Below, piece after piece: positions 45,231-54,562 of a stretch of DNA of 64,000 nt. The number at the start of each line of letters is the position of its first letter. Within the stretch, counting starts at the first letter, position 1. A program made the translations under genes and the position numbers. This DNA comes from Ruminococcus sp. (GTDB taxonomy: Bacteria > Bacillota > Clostridia > Oscillospirales > Ruminococcaceae), in assembly GCA_017529875.1 (NCBI GenBank), contig JAFXNC010000029.1, positions 1 to 64,000 on the forward strand. Reading direction: 5' to 3'. The notes beneath the pieces were generated by a model. That model made no database searches. It saw only the letters and a list, made by a program, of their open reading frames with translations, and was not told where the DNA came from.

Positions 45231-46328
45231 TCATGGCTGTAGCTCGATGATGACGAACTCCGACTTGGTGCCGGTCTTGAACTTGATGTTCCAGTCTGAG
45301 ATACCGGAGGTAACGATGAAATCGGTGCTGCCGCGGCGCTCGCAGCCGTAGGTGCGGTCGTTCATGCCCAGCCATTCGCCTACGAAGGTCGCCGGGATCA
45401 GCTGTCCGCCGTGGGTGTGCCCCGAGACCACAAGATCGACTCCGGCGGCGGCCTCTTTTTCATAGTCGGAGGGCTGGTGATCGAGGACGATCATGTACTT
45501 GTCCCTGTCAAGGCCGCTCACCAGCTGGGATATCTCCTTGCGGTCAGTCATCATGGCGTCGTTGCGGCCTATGATGTAGAACCTGTCATCCACCAGCTCC
45601 ACCTCGTCCCGCAGAACGTGAACGCCGTTCTTTTTAAGTTCTTCTGTCAGGTCGTAGGCGGAGAAATCCCGGCTGCCGAAGTTGCCCTCGTCGTGGTTGC
45701 CGAAGGTGAACCACACCCCGTAGGGCGCCTCCACCGTCCCGAGAGCGCGGCAGGCCTTGATCATTTCCTCCTTCACAGACCAGTCGTCCACGAAGTCTCC
45801 CGGTATCAGCACTATGTCCGGCGACTGCGCCTTGATCGCTTCGAGCTGCTCCGCGAAGCCGTCGCCGTCAAAGGTGGCTCCGATATGGGAGTCGGCAAAG
45901 AGGGCTATTGTAAGGGGCTCGCTGAGCTTTCCGGCGCTCAGGGTGTAGTTCGTCTGCCATACGTTGTTGCAGAGCCAGTACCCCACCGCCAGATAGGCTA
46001 CCGACGCAGTCAGCGCCAGCCAGCCCTGCCAGTATATCCTGAACTCATGCCCTGTCACGGCTCTGATAACACGCATTATCAGCCCGAACAGCGCAAAGAA
46101 CAGCACCTCATGCAAAAGCACGATGACGCCGTTTATTTTGGTCATAGCAATGCTGACCGCCAGATATCCCACCCCGATGAAGGCAAGGGATATCAGCCGC
46201 CGCTTCATAACGCTTTCCCCCGCGAGCCGCCTGATAAGGCCGAATCTCCCCACCGAGGCGGCAAGATAAGCCGTCCCGCCCACGGTGGCCGCAAACACGG
46301 CTGCGAGTATACCGATCCATTTGGTCAT
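45231..46328 (-). CDS. Membrane metallophosphoesterase
   Basis: A 365-residue protein with four N-terminal membrane helices (about 5-125) and a calcineurin-like phosphoesterase domain. Metal ligands: ALFADSHIG, IPGDFVDD, FGNHDE and SGHTHGGQ. This topology matches the YkuE/YaeI group, which acts at the outer face of the membrane on phosphorylated lipids or cell-wall intermediates; the substrate here is not known. It follows the cyclase gene by 19 bp. Confidence 0.88.
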   Translation of the reverse strand: MTKWIGILAAVFAATVGGTAYLAASVGRFGLIRRLAGESVMKRRLISLAFIGVGYLAVSIAMTKINGVIVLLHEVLFFALFGLIMRVIRAVTGHEFRIYWQGWLALTASVAYLAVGYWLCNNVWQTNYTLSAGKLSEPLTIALFADSHIGATFDGDGFAEQLEAIKAQSPDIVLIPGDFVDDWSVKEEMIKACRALGTVEAPYGVWFTFGNHDEGNFGSRDFSAYDLTEELKKNGVHVLRDEVELVDDRFYIIGRNDAMMTDRKEISQLVSGLDRDKYMIVLDHQPSDYEKEAAAGVDLVVSGHTHGGQLIPATFVGEWLGMNDRTYGCERRGSTDFIVTSGISDWNIKFKTGTKSEFVIIELQP

Positions 46329-46347
46329 TCAAAAACTCCCGAAAAGT

Positions 46348-46929
46348 TTATTTCATTAGCACCGCCCGGCAGGGTGCGCCGTCGCAGTTGCCCAGGTTTA
46401 TGGGCTGCGCCATGAGCAGGTACTTGCCCTCCTCAACGCCTCCCAGCCTGATGCCCTCCAGCAGCACAAGCCCCGCTCCGAGAAGTATCAGATGCACCTC
46501 CATAGGGGCATCCTCGGGACCCACTGTCTGGCTCTCGTTGCCTAAAAGCTTCAAGCCGCTGTCCGCAAAGACCCTCGCCGCATCTGCGGTGACGGTGGCC
46601 TTGCCGCCGATGAGTATGCGCTTGGGGGCCTCGGCTTCGGTGGCTCTCTGGACGATGTTTTTGGCGTCATCGCCGGAGATGTCTCCTTCAAATCTTACTA
46701 CAAAGCAGTCCCCGATGAAGGTTTTAAGGCTTATCTCGTCAATGGTCCTGCCGTCGTCGATGAAATGGAAGGGGGCGTCAACATGGGTGCCGTTGTGGGC
46801 GCACATGGAGAAGGCCGTGAGGTTGCAGACGTCTCCGTCGGAGATGCGCAGCAGATCCTCCTTTTTCGGTTCGGGATCCCCGGGGAACACGGTGCAGGAG
46901 AACAGCTCCTGAGAAATGTCTATCAGCAT
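46348..46929 (-). CDS. Cyclase family protein (kynurenine formamidase-like)
   Basis: A 193-residue protein with the metal motif HNGTHVDAPFHF (HxGTHxDxPxH), the hallmark of the cyclase/kynurenine formamidase family, which hydrolyses amide or lactone bonds. LLGNESQTVGPED is also conserved in the group. No tryptophan-breakdown genes are adjacent, so the real substrate is open. The ATG at 46929 follows AAAGGAGC; a start 21 nt upstream lacks a site. Confidence 0.82.
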   Translation of the reverse strand: MLIDISQELFSCTVFPGDPEPKKEDLLRISDGDVCNLTAFSMCAHNGTHVDAPFHFIDDGRTIDEISLKTFIGDCFVVRFEGDISGDDAKNIVQRATEAEAPKRILIGGKATVTADAARVFADSGLKLLGNESQTVGPEDAPMEVHLILLGAGLVLLEGIRLGGVEEGKYLLMAQPINLGNCDGAPCRAVLMK

Positions 46930-46992
46930 GGTACGCTCCTTTCTGCTCAAATCCGAGCTCAGCCATTAATTTACAATACTCTTATAAAGATA

Positions 46993-47021
46993 TACCCGAA
47001 AGGCACGGGGTCTTTCGGGTA
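46993..47021 (-). terminator. Hairpin after the epimerase gene
   Basis: TACCCGAAAG (46993-47002) and CTTTCGGGTA (47012-47021), 10 bp, 10 bp after the minus-strand stop. Only a weak T-rich stretch follows. Confidence 0.55.
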
Positions 47022-47031
47022 TTGCGCTTGT

Positions 47032-47961
47032 TTACTTGGTCGTGGACAGCGTCCATTTCATGGGGGCGATACGCCTTGCCTTGGTGTTGTCGATACGCCA
47101 GTTCATCAGCGAGGTGGAGGGGTCGAAATACCGGTAGTCCTGCTTGGCCTTGGCCTTGTTGAAGCTGAATCCGCTGGTGGAGTTCTTCTGCACTATGGCG
47201 CCGATACGGTGATGGTCGCGCTCGTAGTCGAGGATCTCTTTGGCGGTGATTATCTCTGTGTCGCAGACGTTGTAAATGCCGTCGTATCTTCCGGAAGGGA
47301 CGTTGATGATGCCCTTGATGAAGTCCAGCAGATTGTAGAGACAGCAGAAGGTGAACCCGTAAAGACCGTCGTTGATGAAGTAGCCCACGTCGTCCTTGTA
47401 GTCGTAGACCTTGTCTCTCAGGTTCTGAGTATACTCAGCGGTATATATGGGCGCCACTCTTGCGATGACCGGTACGCAGTCCGACTTTTTGAAGGCCTTG
47501 CCCAGATACTTTTCGCTGGTCATTTTGAGCTCGGCGTAGTTGGTGTTGCCCTTTTCCGACACTGTCTCCCTGATAGGCTCGCGCCCCTTCTGCACGCCGT
47601 ATACCGCCGTGGTGGAGAGGAGGATAAAGTTCTTTACCGCGTATTTGTCCGCGGCCTCGTAGATGAACTTGTCGGTGTTCTTGGCACGCTTGAGCTCCGC
47701 ATCGGTGATGTATGAGTCAAAATCGTTGTCTGTGGAATTGGCAAGATGCACGATCGTATCTATGTGGTTCGCCGAGATCATGCCCGAGATAGTGTCCTTG
47801 TCAAAGGCCTCGCACTGAACGAAGGTGTAATTCGGGTTGATGCCGATCATGCCGTTGGGGGTACTGTCGGTGCCGAAGACCCTGTGTTTTTTGTTGAGCA
47901 GGGCATCAACGCATTTCATGCCGATGAATCCGCTCGCTCCCGTTACAAGTACAGATGCCAT
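47032..47961 (-). CDS. NAD-dependent epimerase/dehydratase family protein
   Basis: A 309-residue short-chain dehydrogenase-like sugar nucleotide enzyme. The NAD site is VTGASGFIG (6-14); STTAVYG and the catalytic YxxxK (NYAELKMTSEK) are present. It may modify a UDP- or dTDP-sugar for surface polysaccharides, but no glycosyltransferase lies nearby. AAGGAG before the ATG. Confidence 0.85.
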   Translation of the reverse strand: MASVLVTGASGFIGMKCVDALLNKKHRVFGTDSTPNGMIGINPNYTFVQCEAFDKDTISGMISANHIDTIVHLANSTDNDFDSYITDAELKRAKNTDKFIYEAADKYAVKNFILLSTTAVYGVQKGREPIRETVSEKGNTNYAELKMTSEKYLGKAFKKSDCVPVIARVAPIYTAEYTQNLRDKVYDYKDDVGYFINDGLYGFTFCCLYNLLDFIKGIINVPSGRYDGIYNVCDTEIITAKEILDYERDHHRIGAIVQKNSTSGFSFNKAKAKQDYRYFDPSTSLMNWRIDNTKARRIAPMKWTLSTTK

Positions 47962-48032
47962 ACTGCTTCACTCCTTATTTAAGATCACGCAGAGGGCTTC
48001 ATTTTAAAAAGACCTCCGCAATAAACATATAT

Positions 48033-48061
48033 ATTATACCATAATATTCTTATATTGAAAA
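48033..48061 (-). promoter_or_regulatory. Promoter of the epimerase gene
   Basis: Minus strand TTTTCA (48056-48061), 17 bp, TATAAT (48033-48038). Confidence 0.55.
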
Positions 48062-48110
48062 GTCTTTTGTGATGATTTGATGAAAAGTTTTATTTTCTTT
48101 ATAATTTTAC

Positions 48111-48139
48111 TTGCTTAAATTTGTGGATTGTGTTAAAAT
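48111..48139 (+). promoter_or_regulatory. Candidate promoter of the MBOAT-like operon
   Basis: TTGCTT (48111-48116), 17 bp, TAAAAT (48134-48139), in an AT-rich stretch 80 bp before the start codon. Confidence 0.45.
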
Positions 48140-48220
48140 TAATTTGGCACATCAGACGCCAAAATTGACTATTATCAGCATATAGGCTGTTTTTAAGATA
48201 TAATTATCAGGAGGATCCCC

Positions 48221-49603
48221 GTGGTATATTCCGAACTGCTGTTTTTTCTGGGCGTAATGCCCGTTTCGGTGATGCTTTCCTTCCTCGACAGGAGCGCCGA
48301 ATATAAAAATCTTATACTGATAATCACCTCTGCGGCCTTCGTCAGCTGGGGCAAGCCCATGTGGTGCCTTCTGATGTTCGCAAGCGTCATCCCGGAGTAT
48401 CTCATCGGCCTCGGCATCGGCAGGACGAGGATCAACAGCCGCCCGGCCGCAAGGCTCCTGCTGGGGCTCGACCTGGTGATGAACCTGGGCATTTTCTTCC
48501 TGCTTGCCAACAACGCCCTGTTCCCCGAGGACAGCTTCCTGCACCTCAAGGCCGCAGTCATCCCGGTGGGAGCGGCCTGGTATACCGCCAAGGGCTTTTC
48601 CTACTGCTTCGATGTCTACACCGGAAGATGCCGCTGCGAGAGCAATATCTTCTGCCTGCTGACCTACATGGTGTCGTTTCATTTTCTTATGGCAGGCCCT
48701 GTCATCAGATACGGCGACGCCGAGCCCGCCATACGCAAGCGTTCCGTTACCGGCAGGATGATAAGCGACGGCCTTGACCGTTTCATCATCGGCCTGGGCA
48801 AGAGCGTCATACTGGCTCCCTGCTTTGAAAAGATCATGACCGCCGGCCTCGACCATGCCGACAGGACGCTGGCAGGCAGCTGGATAGGTATGCTGGCCTT
48901 CTTCGGGCAGTGCTGGTTCGCATTTACCGGCCTCTGCGATATGGCAAGAGGCCTGGGACTGCTCAGCGGCTTCGATTACGATCAGAATTACAGAGACCTC
49001 TCCACCGGCGATATGCTGGGGGGCTTCGTCAGGAGCGCCAACACCTCCTTCATCAAGCTCACGGAGGACTTCTTCAAGCTGTTCTGCGGGGACAACGTGT
49101 TCTTCTGCGCTGTCTGCACACTCATCGGCTGCACAGTCGCTGCCCTTTGGTACAAGGTCAGCATGAGCTTTGCCGCGGTGGGACTGGCTCTGGGCGCAGT
49201 GCTTATGATCGAGCGGCTCATACCCGCTAAGACTAAGAAAAAGATACCCCTTGCGGTGAAGACTGTGTACGTCTTCCTGCTGGGCACCCTGATACTGGGC
49301 GGGCTGCGGTTCACAGAGCTTTCGGGCTACAAGGACTGGCTGCTGTCGCTGTTCGGCTCCGGCAACGAGTACATCCTCACCAAGGCCCTGAAGGCCGTGC
49401 TCACCGAGAACCTGTTCCTGATAATATTCTCCTTCTGCTGTGTATGCGTGCCTGTGAAAAAGCTCATCGGCAGGGGAGTGACTAAGATAGAGAACGCCTC
49501 CGCGGGAGGCTACACCGTAATGAGAGTCGGCAGAACTTTACTGATCGGTGCCGTGCTGGTGATGTGCGTCATCACCCTTGCGGCGCAGAATGTGAACGTG
49601 TAA
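48221..49603 (+). CDS. MBOAT (AlgI-like) membrane protein lacking the catalytic histidine
   Basis: A 460-residue polytopic protein resembling AlgI/DltB-type O-acyltransferases: FVSWGKPMWCLLMFASVIPEYLIGLGIG, WYTAKGFSYCFDVYTGRCR and FHFLMAGPVIRYGDAEPAI follow the AlgI pattern. The conserved FWRRWHISLS segment is absent and the later WHG motif, which holds the catalytic His, reads LWYKVS. It is therefore probably inactive as an O-acetyltransferase or works differently. GTG start, AGGAGG site. Followed 13 bp later by a DHHW-like partner fragment. Confidence 0.72.
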   Translation: MVYSELLFFLGVMPVSVMLSFLDRSAEYKNLILIITSAAFVSWGKPMWCLLMFASVIPEYLIGLGIGRTRINSRPAARLLLGLDLVMNLGIFFLLANNALFPEDSFLHLKAAVIPVGAAWYTAKGFSYCFDVYTGRCRCESNIFCLLTYMVSFHFLMAGPVIRYGDAEPAIRKRSVTGRMISDGLDRFIIGLGKSVILAPCFEKIMTAGLDHADRTLAGSWIGMLAFFGQCWFAFTGLCDMARGLGLLSGFDYDQNYRDLSTGDMLGGFVRSANTSFIKLTEDFFKLFCGDNVFFCAVCTLIGCTVAALWYKVSMSFAAVGLALGAVLMIERLIPAKTKKKIPLAVKTVYVFLLGTLILGGLRFTELSGYKDWLLSLFGSGNEYILTKALKAVLTENLFLIIFSFCCVCVPVKKLIGRGVTKIENASAGGYTVMRVGRTLLIGAVLVMCVITLAAQNVNV

Positions 49604-49616
49604 AGGAGGGGACGCT

Positions 49617-50459
49617 ATGGATAACGCAGATCGCTTCGGAGAGATAATTGAAGAAGATACAGCGCACCTCCCCGAGCTCCCGGAGGAATGTCCCGAGAGC
49701 ATTGAAGCCATCGAGGAACTGAGCCACAGATCCCAGCAGGAAAAATGCACCTTTATAAACGTCATAGTGCTGTCTGTGGTGCTGCTGGCCTGCGCCGCAT
49801 ACTTCATTGCCACCACCTCCAGCAAGGGCTACGGCGACGAGGGCAACAAGTTCAGCTTTGAGCGCCTTGCCAACGGCAAATACACCGCCGAGATCAGCAA
49901 GAGATATTACAGCACCATCGCATATCCCGATACCATAAAGTCTCTGTCGGAGAAGCTGACCTTCCTCTACGGCATCCGCGACGGCCTGCCGGAGGATGAT
50001 ACCGATAAGACCCCCGACACAGACCCCGACCCCAGCGGCGACGTGACCACTGTGTCCTCCGACCGTGAGGGTCATCAGGAGAAGGAGATAACCACCGCTG
50101 CCACCGGCGGCAAGGAGGAAGAAAACAAAGAAACTGACGAGCCCAAGGAACAGCAGAGCAAGTACGAGACACAGTTCTACCATACCACCACCGAGGAGAC
50201 CACCGAGGAGGAGGAAACTGAGGAAACTACCACCACCAACAACGAGGCTCCCGACGTAGCCGCCACCACCACCGAGGAACAGACCGAGCGCACCCGGATA
50301 GTTACCGAGGAAAGCTCCTCTCAGACCGAGACCGCGCCTTCTTCCAGCGAGCCGGAGCCTTCGTCGAGCCAGAAGGAGTCTTCGTCTCAGCCTGAGGACG
50401 ATTCTTCCTCCCAGCCCGAGGACGACAGCTCCTCCCAGACCGATCACGAGGCGGAATGA
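49617..50459 (+). CDS. Membrane protein with DHHW-like stub and Ser/Thr/Glu-rich tail
   Basis: 280 residues: an acidic cytoplasmic N terminus (1-42), one membrane helix (about 47-66), a short segment FSFERLANGKYTAEISKRY...LSEKLTFLYG (about 77-122) that resembles the start of DHHW proteins, the usual AlgI partners, and then a disordered Thr/Glu/Ser tail to the end (for example TTTEETTEEEET and SSSQPEDDSSSQ). The DHHW catalytic region is missing. Together with the upstream His-less MBOAT protein it looks like a reduced acetyltransferase pair. AAGGAGG site. Confidence 0.68.
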   Translation: MDNADRFGEIIEEDTAHLPELPEECPESIEAIEELSHRSQQEKCTFINVIVLSVVLLACAAYFIATTSSKGYGDEGNKFSFERLANGKYTAEISKRYYSTIAYPDTIKSLSEKLTFLYGIRDGLPEDDTDKTPDTDPDPSGDVTTVSSDREGHQEKEITTAATGGKEEENKETDEPKEQQSKYETQFYHTTTEETTEEEETEETTTTNNEAPDVAATTTEEQTERTRIVTEESSSQTETAPSSSEPEPSSSQKESSSQPEDDSSSQPEDDSSSQTDHEAE

Positions 50460-50460
50460 C

Positions 50461-51414
50461 ATGGCTCAGCGGGACTTGAACCCCTTCCCCGGCTCCGACG
50501 ACAACAAGCGCTACCTGACATACAGCCGCTACCTCAAACAGCGGTTCGGCGGCAAGGTCTTCAAAGTGCCGCTGAACCTCGGCCTGAGCTGCCCCAACCG
50601 GGACGGCGCCAAGGGCACCGGCGGCTGCATATTCTGCTCGGCGGCGGCAGGGGGAGAGTTCGCCGGCGACCCCCGGCAGGACATCCGGGAGCAGTTTGAC
50701 GAGATACGCCGGATGATGCACAAGAAGTGGGAGACCGGGCTGTATATACCCTACTTTCAGGCGGGCTCCAACACCTACGGCGATACTGCCAGACTCCGGG
50801 AGATCTTCACCCGGGCAGCGGGCTTCGAGAACGCGGTAGGGCTGTCAGTGGCCACCCGCGCCGACTGCATCGACGCAGAAAAGGCCGATATGCTGGCAGA
50901 GCTTTCGGGCAAGACCTATCTCACCGTCGAGCTGGGCTTGCAGAGCATACACGACGAAACTGCGCGGCTCTGCAACCGCTGCCACAGCTATGCCGATTTT
51001 CTTGAAGGCTTCGGGCTGCTGCGGGAGCGGGGGATAAACGTCTGCGTACACATCATAAACGGCCTGCCCGGTGAGACCCGGGAGATGATGCTGCAAACGG
51101 CGGAGACCGTGGGACGCCTGGGCGTCCATGCGGTTAAGATACACCTGCTGCACATACTCCGGGGGACGAAGCTGGCTCAGATGTACGGGCGGGGAGAGTT
51201 TAAGGCTATGGAGCAGGATGAATACGTGGACCTCGTCTGCGACCAGCTGGAGCGGCTGCCCCAGGACGTGATAATAGAGCGGGTCACCGGCGACGGCGCC
51301 CGTAATGAACTGATAGCGCCCCTGTGGAGCTTAAAGAAGTTCTGCGTGATGAACAGCATCGACAAGGAGCTGTACAGGCGCGGGTCGTGGCAGGGTATCC
51401 TATACAAAAAATAA
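50461..51414 (+). CDS. Radical SAM protein, YhcC/TIGR01212 type
   Basis: A 317-residue radical SAM enzyme. LNLGLSCPNRDGAKGTGGCIFC gives the unusually spaced Cys-x(n)-Cys-x2-Cys iron-sulfur motif of the TIGR01212 (YhcC-like) group, and VELGLQSIHDETARLCNRCHSYADF and HIINGLPGETREMM are group signatures. Members are linked to tRNA or protein modification, without a proven reaction here. It starts 1 bp after the preceding stop codon. Confidence 0.85.
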   Translation: MAQRDLNPFPGSDDNKRYLTYSRYLKQRFGGKVFKVPLNLGLSCPNRDGAKGTGGCIFCSAAAGGEFAGDPRQDIREQFDEIRRMMHKKWETGLYIPYFQAGSNTYGDTARLREIFTRAAGFENAVGLSVATRADCIDAEKADMLAELSGKTYLTVELGLQSIHDETARLCNRCHSYADFLEGFGLLRERGINVCVHIINGLPGETREMMLQTAETVGRLGVHAVKIHLLHILRGTKLAQMYGRGEFKAMEQDEYVDLVCDQLERLPQDVIIERVTGDGARNELIAPLWSLKKFCVMNSIDKELYRRGSWQGILYKK

Positions 51415-51470
51415 GAAACACCGCCCCATCGACCAAAATTGACGGTGTATCAAAGCGCAATAAATTTAGG

Positions 51471-51512
51471 GAGAGCCGTCAGCCGAAAGGCGTTACGGGC
51501 ACTCTTTTCATT
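51471..51512 (+). terminator. Terminator-like hairpin between radical SAM genes
   Basis: GAGAGCCGT pairs with ACGGGCACTC around an inner GCC-GAAA-GGC stem with a GNRA loop, followed by TTTTCATTT. It probably ends the MBOAT-radical SAM transcript; a regulatory RNA before the second radical SAM gene is an alternative. Confidence 0.45.
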
Positions 51513-51564
51513 TACTGATATTGCACGGAAAAGTAATTTGCCAAGTGCGGAAAGGGATATAAGT

Positions 51565-52182
51565 ATGAAAAAAAGCATGACACTCAGCTATGAAGTAGGG
51601 GAGGGGCTTTACCTCAACATCACCAACAAATGCCCCTGCAACTGCACCTTCTGTTTGAGAAATCACGGCGACGGCGCTTACGGCTCGGATCCGCTGTGGC
51701 TCGAGCATCAGCCCGCCGCAGCCGAGGTCATCGAGAACCTGAAGACCCGCGACCTCGACAGCTACAAGCAGATAATCTTCTGCGGCTACGGCGAGCCCAC
51801 CACCGAGCTGGGCATCCTCAAAGAAGTCGCCGCATATATCCGAAGCGTCACCAAAACCCCCATACGCATCAACACCAACGGCCTGTCCGACCTGATAAAC
51901 GGCCGCGATACCGCCCCGGAGTTCGAGGGGGTCTGCGACAGCATCTCTATCAGCCTCAACGCCTCCGACCCGGAGGCCTATCATGCCGTGACCCGGCCTG
52001 TTTTCAAGGACGTTGACTGCTTCGCGGCGATGCTTAGATTCGCCGAAAACGTGAAGCGCTACGTCCCCGACGTGGTGCTCACCGTGGTGGATATCATCGG
52101 CGAGGACGAGATAAACCGCTCCCGTCAGATCGCCGAGAGCATCGGCGTGAGACTGCGGGTAAGAGAATACATTCCCGACTAA
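51565..52182 (+). CDS. Radical SAM protein, TatD-associated type
   Basis: A 205-residue protein with the CxxxCxxC motif in NKCPCNCTFCLRNHGDG and typical follow-on motifs IIFCGYGEPTTEL, RINTNGLSDLINGRD and ISISLNASDPEAYHAVTRP. This small form matches the TatD-linked radical SAM family, although no tatD gene is adjacent in this window. The reaction is unknown. ATG at 51565 with AAAGGG 8 nt upstream. Followed by hisC after 10 bp. Confidence 0.8.
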   Translation: MKKSMTLSYEVGEGLYLNITNKCPCNCTFCLRNHGDGAYGSDPLWLEHQPAAAEVIENLKTRDLDSYKQIIFCGYGEPTTELGILKEVAAYIRSVTKTPIRINTNGLSDLINGRDTAPEFEGVCDSISISLNASDPEAYHAVTRPVFKDVDCFAAMLRFAENVKRYVPDVVLTVVDIIGEDEINRSRQIAESIGVRLRVREYIPD

Positions 52183-52192
52183 GGAGAGAACC

Positions 52193-53254
52193 ATGGAAAA
52201 AGCATTTCAGAAAAACCTCATAAACATCGAGCCCTACGTGGCGGGTGAGCAGCCCAAAAGCGACGACATAATCAAGCTCAACGCCAACGAGAACCCCTAC
52301 CCGCCCTCTCCCGCTGTGCAGAAGGCCATAGCGGAGTTCGACGCCGGGGCGCTCAGGCTCTATCCCCCCATGGACGCCGCGCCCCTGAGACAGGCGATAG
52401 CCGACTTCTACGGCATAGACCGCTCCTGCGTGTTCGCAGGCAACGGCTCCGACGACGTTTTAGCGGCGGCGTTCCGGGCGTTTTTTAATTCCGACAAGCC
52501 TCTGCTCTACCCGGATATTACCTACTCGTTCTATCCTGTGTGGTGCGAGCTGTTGAAGATACCCTTCGAGACTGTCCCGGTGGACGAGGGGTTCAACATC
52601 CACGTGGAGGACTATTACCGGGAAAACGGCGGCATAGTCATCCCCAACCCCAACGCCCCCACCACTATCGGCCTCGGCCTTGACGCCGTGGAAGACCTCA
52701 TAAGCCACAACCGGGACAGCATCGTCATCATCGACGAGGCTTACGCGGATTTCAGCGGGGTGAGCTGCGTGCCGCTGATAAAGAAGTACGACAACCTGGT
52801 TATCACCCAGACCTTCTCCAAGTCCCGCGCACTGGCGGGCATGAGGGTGGCCTGCGCCATGGCCGACCCCTATCTCATTGGCTATCTCGACGCGGTGAAG
52901 GACTCCTACAACTCCTACCCCATGGACGCGGTGGCTATCCGCGCAGGTGCGGCGGCTATGTCCGACAGGGAGTACTTCGAGCAGACCTGCAAAAAGATAA
53001 TCGCCACAAGAGAGCGCACCGCCGCAGGTCTCCGGGAGCTGGGCTTCATCCTGCCGGACAGCTCGGCGAACTTCCTGTTCGTGACGCACCCGAAACACAC
53101 CGCCAAAGAGATATTCTCCTACCTGCGGGAGCGGGGCATCTATATCCGGTATTTCAACAAGCCCAGGATAGATGACCGCCTGCGCATCACCATAGGCACC
53201 GACGAACAGATGGACAGGCTCATTTCGGAGCTGAGAACTTTGATACAGGGCTGA
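52193..53254 (+). CDS. hisC: Histidinol-phosphate aminotransferase
   Basis: A 353-residue class I/II aminotransferase. IKLNANENPYPPSPAV, FAGNGSDDVL, the PLP Asp in IIDEAYADF and Lys210 in TFSKSRALAG match HisC, which converts imidazole acetol phosphate to histidinol phosphate. No other his genes are in the window, so it may also act as an aromatic aminotransferase. AAGGAGAG before the ATG. Confidence 0.9.
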   Translation: MEKAFQKNLINIEPYVAGEQPKSDDIIKLNANENPYPPSPAVQKAIAEFDAGALRLYPPMDAAPLRQAIADFYGIDRSCVFAGNGSDDVLAAAFRAFFNSDKPLLYPDITYSFYPVWCELLKIPFETVPVDEGFNIHVEDYYRENGGIVIPNPNAPTTIGLGLDAVEDLISHNRDSIVIIDEAYADFSGVSCVPLIKKYDNLVITQTFSKSRALAGMRVACAMADPYLIGYLDAVKDSYNSYPMDAVAIRAGAAAMSDREYFEQTCKKIIATRERTAAGLRELGFILPDSSANFLFVTHPKHTAKEIFSYLRERGIYIRYFNKPRIDDRLRITIGTDEQMDRLISELRTLIQG

Positions 53255-53281
53255 GCGCCTGAAACGAAAGAAGGCAATACC

Positions 53282-54562
53282 ATGCTTGAAAAAGAAATAG
53301 AACAGTACTTCGACGACCACTTTGACGAAATGCTCGCCTCGCTGGGTGAGCTGGTGGCAATTGACAGCTCCTTCTCCCAGCCGAAGCCGGAGGAGGGCAA
53401 GCCCTTCGGCGAGGGCTCTGCAAGGGCGCTGGCCTGGGTGCAGAGCTTCGGCGAAGGCATAGGGCTCTATGCCCGGAATATCGACAACTGGGTCATAGCC
53501 ATGGACTGGGCGCAGACCGAGCCGGTGCTCGCGGTGCTCTCCCATGCCGACGTTGTCCCCGCCAGCCCCGAGGAATGGACGACCCCGCCCTTTGAGCTGA
53601 ACGTCAGGGACGGCAATATCTACGGCCGCGGCACCGTGGACGACAAGGGTCCCACGGTGGCGGTGCTGTATGCGGTGAAGTGCCTCAAGGACCTGGGGGT
53701 CAAGCTTGACAAAAGCTTCCGCGTAGTAGTGGGCGGCAACGAGGAACGCGGCTGCGACGATATCGCCTACTACGAAAAGAAGGAGCCCTTCCCGGATATG
53801 GTCATCACACCGGACGGTTCATTCCCGGTGCTCAACTGCGAAAAGGGACTGGTGCATCTCACCTTTTCCGCTCCCTATGAGGGGGAGGAGATCTGCGGAG
53901 GCACCGTGCTCAACGCTATCCCCGACAGGTGCCGGGCGGGCGGCAGGCTCTATTCCGGCAGGGCAGCCCACGGCTCCCGCCCCCAGGACGGCGACAACGC
54001 TATCACAAAGTTCCTCTCGGAGTACCGGGGGGACAACGCTCAGCTGCTGGGGCTGAAAAAGCTTTTCCCACACGGCGAGTACGACGGCGCCAGCTGCGGC
54101 ATGGGCTTTAAGGACGAGGTCTCCGGCAGGATGTCCTGCGCACTGACGGTGCTGAAAACTCAGTCCGGCAGGCTCACCGGCGGCATCGACATCCGGTTCC
54201 CCATAGACCGCACCTCTGCCGAGATAAGCGGCATACTGAAAAGCTGCCTTGCGCAAGCGGGCTTTGTCACCGACAGCTGCGAGGTCAAGGAGCCTCACTA
54301 CGTCCCCGGGGACAGCGATTTTATCAGGACGCTGCTTGAAGTATACGAGAAAGTCCGGGGCGAAAAGGGCGAGTGCATCTCCAGCGGAGGCATCACCTAC
54401 GTCCATGATACTCCCGGCGGGGTAGCCTTCGGCGCGGAGTACCCCTGGGAGCAGAACAATATGCACGGCGCCGACGAGCACATCCCGGTATCCACCTTCC
54501 GGGACAACTTCCTCATGTACGCACACGCGGTGATCGAGCTGTGCGGAGGACAAGCTGAATAA
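53282..54562 (+). CDS. pepV: M20-family dipeptidase, PepV/Sapep type
   Basis: A 426-residue metallo-dipeptidase. Metal and catalytic motifs: VLSHADVVP, GRGTVDDKGP (bridging Asp), GGNEERGC (general base Glu-Glu) and TPDGSFP. The length and insert match the Mn- or Zn-dependent PepV group, which splits dipeptides in the cytoplasm. The stop codon is formed by the first bases of a repeat element (GAATAAAG), so the C terminus may have been set by that insertion. Confidence 0.9.
   Translation: MLEKEIEQYFDDHFDEMLASLGELVAIDSSFSQPKPEEGKPFGEGSARALAWVQSFGEGIGLYARNIDNWVIAMDWAQTEPVLAVLSHADVVPASPEEWTTPPFELNVRDGNIYGRGTVDDKGPTVAVLYAVKCLKDLGVKLDKSFRVVVGGNEERGCDDIAYYEKKEPFPDMVITPDGSFPVLNCEKGLVHLTFSAPYEGEEICGGTVLNAIPDRCRAGGRLYSGRAAHGSRPQDGDNAITKFLSEYRGDNAQLLGLKKLFPHGEYDGASCGMGFKDEVSGRMSCALTVLKTQSGRLTGGIDIRFPIDRTSAEISGILKSCLAQAGFVTDSCEVKEPHYVPGDSDFIRTLLEVYEKVRGEKGECISSGGITYVHDTPGGVAFGAEYPWEQNNMHGADEHIPVSTFRDNFLMYAHAVIELCGGQAE

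Noticed and set aside
51471..51512. Riboswitch before the second radical SAM gene
   Set aside because: The fold with a GNRA loop and following T-run is better explained as an intrinsic terminator, and it does not fit the c-di-GMP, ZTP or preQ1 consensus I know.
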